A DNA stretch of 64,000 bases, taken from positions 2,294,001-2,358,000 of the forward strand of contig JAKZZE010000002.1 of assembly GCA_024220505.1 (NCBI GenBank), in the 5' to 3' direction. This DNA comes from Rhizopus arrhizus. Its lineage: Eukaryota; Mucoromycota; Mucoromycetes; Mucorales; Rhizopodaceae. Each line of letters begins with the position of its first letter. Position 1 is the first letter of the stretch. The notes beneath the pieces were generated by a model. The model searched no databases, had not been told where the DNA came from, and saw only the letters and a program-made list of their open reading frames with translations. Positions 35,671-46,843 of the stretch are shown one piece after another. The translations under genes and the position numbers were made by a program.

Positions 35671-36798
35671 ATGTCTGCTACTTTCTCATTGAAACCCAAG
35701 AAGCCCAATCACTTTATTACAACTGCTGATTACAGTGCTGAACAATTACTTGACTTGGTCCATCGTGCTATTCAATTCAAAGTTCAAGCCAAGTCTGGTC
35801 AAAAGGAGGTCGAACGTCCATTGACTGGAAAGACGATGGCTCTTCTCTTTTCTAAACGATCTACTCGTACTCGTGTTGCTACTGAAACAGCCGTGAATTA
35901 TCTTGGTAAGTTCCTTGCTGATGTTTAAGCATCTACTGACTGTCTATGCCACAGGTGGACATGCCATGTTTTTGGGTGGTCAAGACATTCAACTGGGTGT
36001 CAATGAATCTTTGCTGGACACATCTCGTGTTGTCAGTTCCATGGTAGATGGTATCATGGCTCGTGTTGGTGCTCATGAAGAAATTGAGGTAAGAAAGTTG
36101 TCAAAAGGGATAGCTGTCAAGATGCTGACTTGTTATAGACCTTGGCAAAAGAATCCAGTGTGCCAGTGATCAATGCCTTGTCTGACAAATACCATCCTAC
36201 TCAAATCTTGGCCGACTTGATGACCTTGCATGAATACTATTACCACAAGAAAAACGGCATCACTGAAACATACGGTGCCCACAAGCAACATCCCGCAGAG
36301 ACCTTGAAGGGTCTCAAGGTCGCTTGGGTAGGTGATGCCAACAATATCCTTCAGGAAATCCTGGTTGCCTTCCCCAAATGCGGCATCAGTGTCTCGGCCG
36401 CCTGTCCTCCCGGTTATGTCTGTGATCAAGATGTGGTTGAGATGGCCATGGCCGATGCTGCCCAGACAGGAGCCACGGTCGAGTTCACGACAAGTCCCGA
36501 ACAGGCCGTCAAAGGATGTGATGTGATCGTGACCGATACCTGGGTGAGTATGGGTCAAGAAGAAGAAAAGAAGAAGCGTCTGGTGGAATTTGCTGGATAT
36601 CAGGTCACGATGGATTTAGCGGCTCGTGGTGGTGCCAAGGAGGATTGGATCTTTATGCACTGTTTACCCCGTAAGCCTGAAGAGGTCGATGATGAAGTGT
36701 TTTATTCAGATCGATCTGTTGTCTTTGCTGAAGCCGAGAATCGAAAGTGGACTATTCTTTCTATCGTTGATGCCTTGTTGGGTCGTGGTTCTATTTAA
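35671..36798 (+). CDS. ARG3: ornithine carbamoyltransferase
   Basis: Three exons (35671-35905, 35955-36088, 36139-36798) give 342 aa. The enzyme makes citrulline from ornithine and carbamoyl phosphate in arginine biosynthesis. The carbamoyl-phosphate site SKRSTRTR, the [10 protein letters not shown] motif (usually HPxQ), [11 protein letters not shown] and the ornithine-side [16 protein letters not shown] are all present. The N-terminus, [20 protein letters not shown], is short and lacks the long Arg-rich presequence of mitochondrial OTCs; the conserved domain begins by about residue 10. That suggests either a cytosolic enzyme, as in Saccharomyces, or a very short targeting signal. The antisense ORF over exon 3 is a shadow. 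Confidence 0.96.
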
Positions 36799-37453
36799 AT
36801 GGAAAAGGAGAATTGAACTTTTCTTTTTCTTTGTATATTTACTTGTTCATATTTTCAAAAAAAATAAAAATGCATATGTTTAGACAATGAACCATCCCTT
36901 TTCTTTTCCTTTTAAAACAAATGTATTGTCAAGCAATAAAGTATTCCATTCAAATTTAGATTTATGTGCTTTCCGTATCACTAGTAGTAATAATAAAAAA
37001 GAGTTGTGTTGAACACTGTCATATTTGTAACCTTACAAGTAACGCAATCAAAGTCTAAATGTGAAATTTGATCAAATCAGGCGTAGGAAGCTTCATTGAC
37101 TCCTCCTTTTTCTCCTTAATCCAAATGAGCTTTCTTTTTCTTTGGCTTCTCTTTAAGCATTTGCTTTGAAGTCTTTAATTTTATTTTAACAAAGTTTTAC
37201 AAGATCCTCCTTTTCTTTAGCAATCAAACTATTCTATAAAAGGCAGCTTTTCTTATCATCCCCTTATCAATATTGACATTTAAAGTAATCACTTGTCCGA
37301 GCCGAAAATATTACTTCGGAATCAGAATTTTCGAATCTTCCGTTTTGGAAATAGGCAAAGGAGGTGGGGGGAGAAGATGTGTGTGTCATTGTAAAGCAAA
37401 GAAAGCGCTATTCGTTAATCCTTCTCTCTTCTCTTCCTTAATTACTCTAGAAA
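36799..37453. other. intergenic region upstream of uL14
   Basis: 650 bp with the OTC 3' end and the uL14 promoter. It has pyrimidine-rich tracts close to the uL14 start and no ORF of note. Confidence 0.4.
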
Positions 37454-38205
37454 ATGCCTAAGGGTAATGTATTAAATACTTTTTTTTATATGTTTCTTGG
37501 GTGTGTGTGTGTGTATGGTGGGAGGAGCATGTGATGAGAGAAGAATATCAATGGATGGATGATTGGATGAACAGCTTTGGATTACAACAACACAACAGCT
37601 CAATGGATCGACTATAACAGTAAAAATAGATGGATGGATAACATAGACAGATAGAGAGACATGGATTATGCTTAAATAGATCATCCATCCATTCTACATG
37701 AACTTCATCGTTGTGAATTAAGAGTAGAAAATGAAAGGGGCGACATGACAGAATGAGGAGAAAGAGTTGAAAGAAACAGCTTGCTAATACAACTTTGATA
37801 GTTAGCGTTTCCGGAACTAAGTACCGTATGACTCTCGGTTTGCCCGTAGGTGCTGTTATGAATTGTGCCGATAACTCTGGTGCCAAGAACTTGTACGTCA
37901 TTGCTGTTCGTAACATCAAGGGTCGTTTGAACAGACTTCCTGCTGCTGGTTGTGGTGACATGGTTGTTGCTACTGTCAAGAAGGGTAAGCCCGAATTAAG
38001 AAAGAAGGTCTTGGCTGCTGTCGTTGTTCGTCAACGCAAGGCCTGGCGTCGCAGAGACGGTGTTTTCCTCTACTTTGAAGATAACGCTGGTGTCATTGTT
38101 AACCCCAAGGGTGAAATGAAGGGTTCTGCCATCACTGGTCCTGTTGCCAAGGAATGTGCTGATTTGTGGCCTCGTATTGCTTCTGCCTCTGGTACCGTTG
38201 TTTAA
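37454..38205 (+). CDS. RPL23: 60S ribosomal protein L23 (uL14)
   Basis: Two exons: a 10-nt first coding exon (37454-37463, ATGCCTAAGG) and 37802-38205, separated by a 338-bp intron. Together they give 137 aa. The spliced N-terminus is [20 protein letters not shown], and the rest is a textbook uL14: [54 protein letters not shown] and [20 protein letters not shown]. The protein sits at the subunit interface of the large ribosomal subunit. Codon bias is similar to the uL2 gene and unlike most neighbours. The long intron right after the start codon is common in fungal ribosomal-protein genes and often regulatory. Confidence 0.96.
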
Positions 38206-38423
38206 GAGATTAAATAAAAAGAGAAAAATGCATGCGCACAATGTATACAATTCGTCATCTATTCAACACTCATTGGAAATTATGATTTGAGAAAAAAAAA
38301 AGAGGGAGGGATACAGATATTTTGATATAGAAAGTCTTTTGATCCACCCTTATTAAACAATATTTTAATCGATTCAGGGGTAATCATAAAGAATACAATT
38401 TAAGAAAGATGGTATGGTTTGAT

Positions 38424-39446
38424 TAACAGCATCCACCTTGTGCTTCATCTGCAAGTGCACTTTGTGTCTGACTTAATCGAATACCCGACGTCTACATCAA
38501 AATAAGCAAAAGGAGTAGTTTGGAGGGTTCTATTTTACCTCATTTGGAGAAAATACACCTGATTTGATCTTGTCATAAACATCTTCTGCAGTCTTTGCAA
38601 ATACCTCCTCTACATTTTCAGCTGATTTGGCTGATGTTTCAATAAAGAGTGGAATGCCGTTATCTCTGGCAAATTTCTCTCCTTCTTCTTTGGTGACTTG
38701 TCTTGCACGACTCTTTAAATCACATTTGTTTCCGACCAAGACAATGGTTGTATTTGGGTTAGCATGTTTTCGAACATCTAAGCAAATCGATAAGAGAACA
38801 AGATAAAAATCAACATGTGTCGTTATTACCTGCTAACCAAGTCGAAACATGTTCAAAAGTTTCTCTTCTTGAAATGTCATACACTGTGTATTTGTTAATA
38901 TGAATCCTTTTTTGAACCAAGTACAATACCTATTAATGCGCCAGCTGCACCTCTATAATAGCTTTGTGTAATACTTCGAAAACTTTCTTGTCCAGCCTAT
39001 TTTTATTTGTTGAGTGAACCTGTGAGATTATACAAAATAGTTTACAGTGTCCCAAATTTGTAATTTGATTTGCTTCCCATCTGACATTGTAATAAACCGT
39101 GAACCAAACTCGACACTATAATAAAGAGTAAGATAGTTTATGCAAAAAAAGAAAGTCTTTACCCAATAGTTAGCTCACGTCCAGCATAAAACCTTTTATC
39201 TGTAAATTGAAGTAACAGACAAGACTAGTAGAGTGTTATGATTATAAAAATAAAAAAAATCGAGATTTTACCTTTCCAACACCTAACACAACTTTATGAG
39301 TTTCTTATTCTTATTGTTATTGTCTTTACGTACCTGAATCTCCGACAATAATATACTTTTTAAAAAAGTCTACTTTTTAGTATTCTTTATTTTCTCTTGT
39401 CTAATTGACTTGTGCTTACTTTAATAATGTAATTATAAGTGGACAT
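38424..39446 (-). CDS. RAB2: Rab2-like small GTPase, many short exons
   Basis: On the minus strand the gene starts at 39446 with 27-nt exon 39446-39420 (MSTYNYIIK). It continues with 39355-39334 (22 nt, YIIVGDSG) and 39292-39282 (11 nt, GVGK), then 39234-39163 (SCLLLQFTDKRFYAGRELTI), and several further exons to the stop at 38424. GDSGVGKSC, WDTAGQESFRSI, QSYYRGAAGALIVYDI, VGNKCD and ETSAKS are all present, and the protein ends GGCC for double prenylation. GKSCLLLQFTDKRF and [20 protein letters not shown] are characteristic of Rab2, which acts in ER-Golgi and late endosomal traffic. The N-terminus and the ARQVTKEEGEKFARDNG stretch differ modestly from animal Rab2. Confidence 0.93.
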
Positions 39447-39822
39447 TAGAAATAAAAAAGTAAAATAAAAAAAAGGGAGGAAATAATAAAACCAATCAAA
39501 CGTAATTTAAATACATTTCACGTGATACACTCTCTTTTATATACACTCGCTCTCCTCACAAAAGGATCAACTGAGTCTGTGAAATCATAACGGGGAGAGC
39601 AATCTCATAGGCTGACATCATCCTTTTTCAATGTAAACAAAATAGTTTTATGGTCATTCGTATTGAGTTTTATTGTACATGACATCATTTATAAAATAAA
39701 AACGATTTGTTACATATTCAATTGTGATATATCAACTATTGATTTAACAACCCTATTGATAGTTGATTGCATACTTAACCATCAACTCTCTTCTTTTTTT
39801 TATTCAGCTTTTTACAGAAAGC
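39447..39822. other. divergent promoter region, Rab2 / BTB-T1 protein
   Basis: About 375 bp between divergent starts. It contains a CACGTG E-box within TTTCACGTGATA at about 39515-39526 and a TTATATA-like element near 39536. An ATG at 39763 is in frame with the downstream gene but is followed by a hydrophobic stretch ending in a splice-like TTATTCAG, so I did not use it. Confidence 0.35.
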
Positions 39823-40806
39823 ATGGATCCTTTTTACAGTGATTTAGATCAAAGTGAGAATGAGACTTTCTATTGGGAAGAGTTTAATGATGAAGCACAC
39901 GGTGAGGAAGAGACATATCACTGGGAGCTCCCTGAGGAGACCAGCTTGGATGAAAAACCTTACAGGACGACCACACTGGGTGACTACTTTGAGAAACAAG
40001 GCAGTGAGATCAGTGAGATCATTTTGCCAAAGAGACGTGTCAGAGGAAGGTCTAGAAGACGAGTGCTTAGAAAGAAAAAAAAGTCTCGAAAGGATCATAA
40101 ACCGAAAGTAGCACAAGGGTGTCCCAAGGTGAACCATGCGTCTCAAACTGAAAAAAGCTCTTGGGAAGATCAAGACTTTGAAGGCTCAAATGAACTTGAT
40201 ACGGAAGGACAGTGCTCAGAGGATGCAAAAGACACGTTCTTTATGCCAAATACTGTTGTGAGACTCAATGTGGGGGGTATTCCTTATTGGACCCTGTCTG
40301 ATACCTTGATTGCTGCCTCCTTCTTTAACCGGTTGTTGAACGACGACAGTGAGACATACAATGCGATCATATCCAACCAGGACGTATTTATCAATCGAAA
40401 CGGAAGATGGTTTGAATATATCCATCAGCATCTGATCACATCTCAAACCGACTTCTTGCCCTCAGATTCATCTATACTTTTATGTTTAAGAGATGAAATC
40501 AGATACTATGGACTAGACACACTGGGTAAAGCGGTTGAGAAAAGGATTCTGAACGTCTGTGGAACTCCAAGCAGACCAAGAACTTGGCGCGTGTTACCCA
40601 AAATTGAATTTGAAGCGTCAAAAGAGTATGAGCTGATTGGTACCTTTGAAACTCAAGATGCCTACTGGGTTTGTCCAAGAGACATTCGCATTCACTCATC
40701 CCCTTCAGAATGTGGAAAGGCATGCAAAAGAGTGTTTGATCCCGACCTTCACGGTTGGCATTTTAATGACGAGACAAAAGTGATTCTGGCTAGCAAAGAA
40801 GGATAA
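39823..40806 (+). CDS. BTB/T1 (potassium-channel tetramerisation)-domain protein, KCTD-like
   Basis: Single exon of 327 aa, taking the start at MDPFYSDLDQSENETFYWEE. The N-terminal about 140 residues are acidic with a strongly basic patch (KRRVRGRSRRRVLRKKKKSR), probably disordered and possibly a nuclear signal. A T1/BTB fold begins at about residue 145: VVRLNVGGIPYWTLSDTLIA, then NGRWFEYIHQHLITSQ and LLCLRDEIRYYGLDTLGKAV. No channel pore follows, so this is a soluble KCTD-like protein; many such proteins are adaptors for CUL3 ubiquitin ligases. The last 80 residues (YELIGTFETQDAYWVCPRDI...) match nothing I recognise. Adaptor function is inference. Confidence 0.85.
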   Translation: MDPFYSDLDQSENETFYWEEFNDEAHGEEETYHWELPEETSLDEKPYRTTTLGDYFEKQGSEISEIILPKRRVRGRSRRRVLRKKKKSRKDHKPKVAQGCPKVNHASQTEKSSWEDQDFEGSNELDTEGQCSEDAKDTFFMPNTVVRLNVGGIPYWTLSDTLIAASFFNRLLNDDSETYNAIISNQDVFINRNGRWFEYIHQHLITSQTDFLPSDSSILLCLRDEIRYYGLDTLGKAVEKRILNVCGTPSRPRTWRVLPKIEFEASKEYELIGTFETQDAYWVCPRDIRIHSSPSECGKACKRVFDPDLHGWHFNDETKVILASKEG

Positions 40807-41006
40807 TTAAGCGGACAATAAAAAAATGGATAATAAATGAATTTTTCATTAATTAAATACAGGGCTTTCTGAACAGGAAGCCAGAGATGGATGAGGTTCC
40901 CCCGCCCTTTCTTCTGCCCTGTGTTGTTTATATCATGTATTATTATGTAATTAGAAGCTTCTTAGCCTGAAGAAGTAGATTAAATGTTACAAAGAGGGTA
41001 TAGATA

Positions 41007-42492
41007 TTATTTGGCAGTAGAAGAAATAGTAGGTAAACTTGCTTCTACTTTCCACATCCACCAAGGTCCACCATATTCTTCATCACCCCATCTTCCACAT
41101 AAACCAACAGGCCAAAGAAATCGACCAGAATATTCCCATGTTTCACCTGATTCAATATAATTCTTTTCCCAAGTGATCTGTCCTTCTTCTGAATCATCAA
41201 TCAGGCCCGATACAAGAAATGATCCAGAACTGTCCATGCCCGTGCCTTCGAATCGAGTCAAAGGACAGGACCGGAGATGAGACAAGGGGAATTCTGTCTG
41301 ACGGCTGCTTGACACCGTTGACTCACATGAACCATGATCAAGAGGAACGATCTTGAGTGTGATTCGCATCGGTCCATCAAACCAATCTTCTAAATCGATC
41401 GTGTCGTCCGTGTCCTGAAAGGCATAATAACCCATCCAGTCACCTTCAATCAGATGGGCTTCACTCACAAACCGATCGGGCGAGGCCAGACCAGATGAAG
41501 CATAGAGGTTGATGGCTGGAGTGGAAAAGAAAAGGTGACGTTCGTATCGACGGAGGTACTCGACATCAAACTGTTCTGATTGAAGATGGAACAAGGGAAT
41601 TGGGATACAACCAGGAATGGCTTGATAGAGGTTAGGATGTGCAGCAAAGATGGTGGTGAAAAAGAGATGAAAGGCAGCGGCCAGGGGATCCTGTGCTGGA
41701 TAGAATCGTTTGGGTCGCCTGGCTTCTGGATTGTATCTGAAGGGTGTATGCTTTGTGATGAGACTGTCTGATTCAGAATGGTACGCAAATTGACTGATTT
41801 CGGAAGAGACAAGAGAGGATGTGGTGTTTGTGGTAAAAAATCGGGTGATGGTGAAATCTGTAAAGAGACGTGAGACAAGATTTAAAAAAAGAAAGTGTCT
41901 TTTGTTACCATAATTGACTAATAAGGATAAAATGGGCAATACGATTGGATAGGCTTCTCTGTCTCTGAAACGTCCCAATTGAAACAACAGACCGGCAGTC
42001 GATGGTACTTGGAAATTGAACAAGTGAGCAACATTGATTTGGTCTATTGTTTATGGTTAGTATATAAATAAGTATCTGGTGGTCTCTATTACCATGCTCT
42101 GTCAGCATATCCCAAATGACTTCCCAATCAATTGTATCTAATAGGCTGATATCATTCTTATTCAGAGCAAATGACCGGCAATTATACAGTGCTTTACAAC
42201 GTCTTTCAAATGTCGATTGCCAATTTATACAAGTATGTAACCTTCGACGATAAATTGCTTTTGTATCAAATCGAGAATGAAATACTTGAGGCCATATAGT
42301 TTGAAGTCGCCAAGGATCTTTATGTACAAGATGATGAAGGTATTTACAACATGACGATAATTCCAATAAAGAAGTTGGATAAAGTGTTTTTTCAAAAGTG
42401 ACATATGTAATGATTTCTAATAAAATCTCTTTAGGCAGGCTTAATAATTTACAAGGATCAAGCCAATAATGTTGACCTGTCATTAATTCCAT
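41007..42492 (-). CDS. F-box-like protein with unrecognised large C-terminal domain
   Basis: Three exons (42492-42093, 42043-41909, 41857-41007) give 461 aa. The N-terminal region resembles an F-box: LLSLPKEILLEIITYVTFEK, ELSSCCKYLHHLVHKDPWRL (about residues 15-65). The rest continues with GLLFQLGRFRDREAYPIVLP and a C-terminal beta-rich part with many Trp and Gly (HLIEGDWMGYYAFQ, WEYSGRFLWPVGLCGRWGDE, GGPWWMWKVE). Similar F-box proteins with a lipocalin-like or Cyclin-F-like C-terminal part occur across fungi. It probably serves as an SCF substrate receptor, with an unknown target. The frame is continuous over both short GT-AG introns. Confidence 0.82.
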
Positions 42493-43657
42493 TTTTTTTT
42501 AAAGATTAAAATACATGAAACGAAAAAAAAAATACGAAAGACAGATTAAAAAGAGGAAAAAGAGAGAGAGAAAAAAAATATATTTTATATTAAAGTTCTG
42601 GTCCAAAAAACCAAATTAGGTAAGTACTTTTTTTAGTACTGGAATTTTCTACGCGCCGTTCATTTGAAGTTTCTTCTCCTCACTCTTGTCATACGAATTC
42701 TCCTATGGTAAAACCACTAGGCTAACCCACATCGCTCCTTTCTCCCTTCCTTATCCTCATTCAAACATCTTGTTACTTGCTTCAATCATTCACTTTTCAA
42801 AATAATCAAAAATTTCTATTTTTTTTTTTTTTTTTTTTTTTTTTTCCTGTAGAAATTCTAGCAAAAAAAATATATAGTGTGTTACATCAAAAAAATGATT
42901 CAGGAACTCTTTGTTTACGAGATAGCACCAAAGAGGGAGATTCAACTCATTTTGATTCTAAAAAAAAGGTCTTTTTTAGTTTGTGCATCGATTAGAGTAT
43001 ATTTCTTTTGAGTCAATGATTTTGAAAATATTTTCTTATTTTTATTAAATAAACTAAAAAGCGAACCTAGCGAATTAAACTAAAATAATTGAAAAAAAAA
43101 AAATAAAAAATAAAAAAAAAATAGTGTGGCTATTTAATATAATGTGTGTCATATACCATCATTATTAAAAGAGAATGGGTTCAATGGTGGGAATGTTGAG
43201 ACGACGAAATAAAAAATTATGCAGTTTTAACTTTTGTTTCAATTGTATCATATTTAGATTAAGCTTATTATAAGGAACTTGATAGAATAAAAAGTATTTT
43301 TTTAGACTAAAAAGAATTGACTATTTTAGAGCATGTTTGAATATATGTTTTATTTTTATTTTTTTTTATCGAGAGATAAACATTTGTCTATTGTTTTTCA
43401 CAAGTTTCATCATTTTATCTTTTAATAGAATTGTAAGTTTGAATTTGTTTTCAACGCCAGATAAACATAGGAGAAGAAAAAATTATTTTAGCTTTAATAA
43501 ACTTTGTATAGTTTCTTATCTGTAAAAGGGTTTCTCTTTTTTTTTTTTTTTTTTTTATTTATTTAGACCCAAGCAGAATGATTAAAACTATAGAATTATT
43601 TTTCCTAATTTGTTAAAGACGTAAAAAGTTTTTTTTTTTTTTTTTTTTTTTCAAAAG

Positions 43658-43721
<64 letters not shown>

Positions 43722-44640
43722 TTCTCTTTTTTTTCTTTTTTCTTTTTTGATAGAGTCCATTAGATCACAAGGCAGTTGTCTAAAAGAGACTAAAATAGCA
43801 CTTAAAATAAAGGTTCTGTGTCTCAAGTGATGAATGTTCGGAATGATATATTATCAAAAATATTTACAGTAAAGAATCAAAATATATTAAATTGAAATTA
43901 AGATAACAGAGATTCAAGAATAAAGTCTTTGTTGTGCTAATAGAAAAAAAAAAAAGGAAGGGGATCAGAATGTAAGAGAAGGAATGATAGTATGGTTACC
44001 AAGGAAGAAACAAAATCAAAAAGATAAAGCTCTCGCTGAAGAGAATCATTGATTTATTATCTTGAATCAAACACGATGCCTAGCTGTTTTGCATTATTAA
44101 TAGCAAGTGATAGAACTAACATGTCTATAAATCAATGAATGAAACTGAAAGACAGCAAGAAAGATATTTACAGAAATAAAATTTTTGAGCTTGCTTGTCA
44201 TTTCACTTTAGTTTCATAACTAAATTAGAGAAATCAATATACTGTCACTTTATTTTAAAATAAACTTACGCTCAATCTGCATTCTCTTAGTCTCGAGATA
44301 ATTTGAATCAAATGGGGTTTAATAAAGTTTTGTGCTATAAAGAATACATCCGCTTGATAAAATTAAACATCGAGGCTTATAGGCTAGTCTTGCATGATAA
44401 ATTCAATTAGCGAATATAAAGAGATAGAATCAAGCTAATTGGACTTACAGAGTTTATTAAAAAAAAAAGGGATCCTTTGCATATTGAATAAAAACAAATT
44501 GTGTCTTTTGACTTTCAGTAAATCATTTAGCAGTTTGCAAATCAGTATCCGAACTGAATATTATAGCAATTTTGGTTTTCTGTTTCTATTTTGTATAAGT
44601 GAAAGGATTTTTTTTTTGAATAAAAGAGACTATTTAAATA
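42493..44640. other. AT-rich gene-free region
   Basis: This 2.1-kb stretch has no ORF beyond low-complexity ones. It contains long homopolymer runs near 42820-42845 and 43630-43651 and a CT microsatellite at about 43662-43730. It leads into the repeat array that starts at about 44641. Confidence 0.5.
43662..43730. repeat. CT/GA microsatellite
   Basis: Nearly pure (CT)n of about 49 bp followed by CT-rich imperfect units, directly after a 22-T run. It explains the Arg/Glu-repeat minus-strand ORF across it, which is not a gene. Confidence 0.95.
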
Positions 44641-46804
44641 TCCATCAGATCTTGCAAGATCAAAGAATTGGATCAATAAAAGATTTGAGTAGCCTAAGAA
44701 ATTTCAGTACAGATCATTTGACTTTGGGAGTTTGTAAATAATTCTAAAGAATCGAGGGTTCTTCAGTTTGTTCTGGACCTGAGCTTAATCGTTGGTCTGT
44801 GAGGAAGAAATGATAAACAAAATAAGAGAAAATAAATAGGAAATAAGAGGAATCTTCCAATATAATAATCTGTTGCTAGTGAGTATTTGCACTGTAAAAT
44901 ACTGTAATATTAAAAATAGAGTTGATACAAGATCAAAGGTTTGAATAGAGTTTGGCTCCAAATGCAGCAGTAAGCTCGAGTCTATATTCATTTATAATAA
45001 GTGAATACCAGATCTTGTTAAGTAGATTAAATTGTTTTGAATAAAGTAAAATAAATTAGAAATTACAATAAAGTAGTTCAGCTCTAAAAGACTTTAGTGC
45101 TTGTTACATTTATGACTAATATAAATAAAAGACACGTCCATCTATTTGAACAAATAAAATGCAAAAAATAAAAAGAAGCTTATTAAACTTTGGAGAAAGA
45201 TTGCGAGGCATGTATAAGCTTTGAATCTGCTGTTGGATGGATTGTTTTGCGTTTTAAAGTTGTCTTATAAAATAGCAATCCAAGTTTCACAAGTTTTAAT
45301 TTCAAACGAAAATTGAATTTGCCAAACAAAAAGAAAGAGTCGAGATTGTTACCATATTTCATGGTGTAATTTCATGCGTGTTTGTAGGTTTAGATGTTTA
45401 GGTAAGTTTTGTCAATGGTGATCACTAAATCTTGTTACGTGGATTAGAGTTGTTATAAAGGATTAAGTTCTTGAGGTTTAGAAATAGGTTTACAGTAAAG
45501 GTTATTGACTTCAAGGGTTATCGTATTTAGTATAGATCACAAACCAAAGGGTTTCAATTGAGCTTTTGATGGTTTTATTGGTTTTATGAAATAAAGAAAA
45601 GATAGAAAGATAAAAGAGTCTGAAGTGAGGAAATAAAAATAAGGAAAATGAGGGTATTTATATTATTCTAGTTTCAAGCAGAAGATTGAATTTGTTTTCA
45701 AATGAACTATTACGTAAAAGTTCATTTCTAACTGGTTTGATACTGTAATTGCTAGTAGTCGGGTATCTTATTAGGCTTACAGAGATAATTTGGGTGTTTG
45801 TTGTTGGAGTTGAGAGAGTTTTTCTTGTAAAAGATGGTTATAAGTAGAAGCTTGATAGGGGCTTATTATCAGTCATGACCACCAGATCTTATATATAAGA
45901 TCAGTAAGAGGTTTTCTTGATAAAAGTTGTAATGTGGAGTAAATATAAAGTTAGGAAATTTAAAGTAAAACGAATCCTGCTTATTGAGTGATAGAGTATA
46001 AGACTAACGATGATGCTCCTCCCTTTGACCGAACGATCGAGATATAGATACATTTAACAGTAATTTTTTTTTGAAATTTTTCTTTAAATCAAAATGGTTC
46101 ATATAACCTATTTACCTAATGCTATGATCACAGTAGACTTAAAAATTTACTATCTGTTGTTATTTTAAAACTTGTAGGTTGGATGAGTGTTTTACATAGA
46201 AGTTTTTTATGAAATTTTAAAGTAAGGTGCTGTAGTGACCACCAGATCTTTTATATAAGATCAAATACAAGTAAATAAAAAAGAAAAAAATAAAAGGATC
46301 AGGAACTTTTTATGAGAAGGTTGCCTGTTTATTGAATGATATAAAAAAAGTATATGAGTAGAACTGTCCTGTCCTTTTTCTTTGACGAAATGGTTGTGAT
46401 ATTTATATGTAATAATTTTTTTTTTCTTTTTGACTTTATTTTTTAGATTCTTTGTTACACTGTCTTCTTTCAGTAGTGTTATTTTATAGGTTGGCTTGTT
46501 GTAAGTGAGTTAATTTGAGTAAAGTTTGCTTGTAAAGCTTGATTGTAAGGTTAAGATTGCCTTGTAAGTTGTTGTTTTATATAGAATTTTAGCGAATGCT
46601 TGTTAAGTAGTGACCACCAGATCTTATATGTAAGATCAATACGATGTTTCTTGATAAAATAATATAAAAAGTAAAGTAAAATAAGAGATCAGGAACTTTT
46701 ATGAGTAAGTTAGCCTGCTTTATTGAGTTAAGTATATAAAAATATAAAAGAACTTGACTAATTTTCTTCCTTGACTGAATGGTTGGGGATATATATATAA
46801 TAAT

Positions 46805-46843
<39 letters not shown>

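Noticed and set aside
36133..36558. Minus-strand ORF of 141 codons opposite OTC exon 3
   Set aside because: It is an antisense shadow of a clearly coding exon with an intact active-site motif.
39763..39822. Upstream in-frame ATG extending the BTB/T1 protein by 20 residues
   Set aside because: The extension is a hydrophobic stretch with splice-acceptor-like T-rich sequence ending TTATTCAG, and the acidic MDPFYSD start is the more plausible one.
43605..43826. Minus-strand ORF rich in Arg-Glu repeats
   Set aside because: It is the translation of a CT/GA microsatellite and an adjacent poly-T run.
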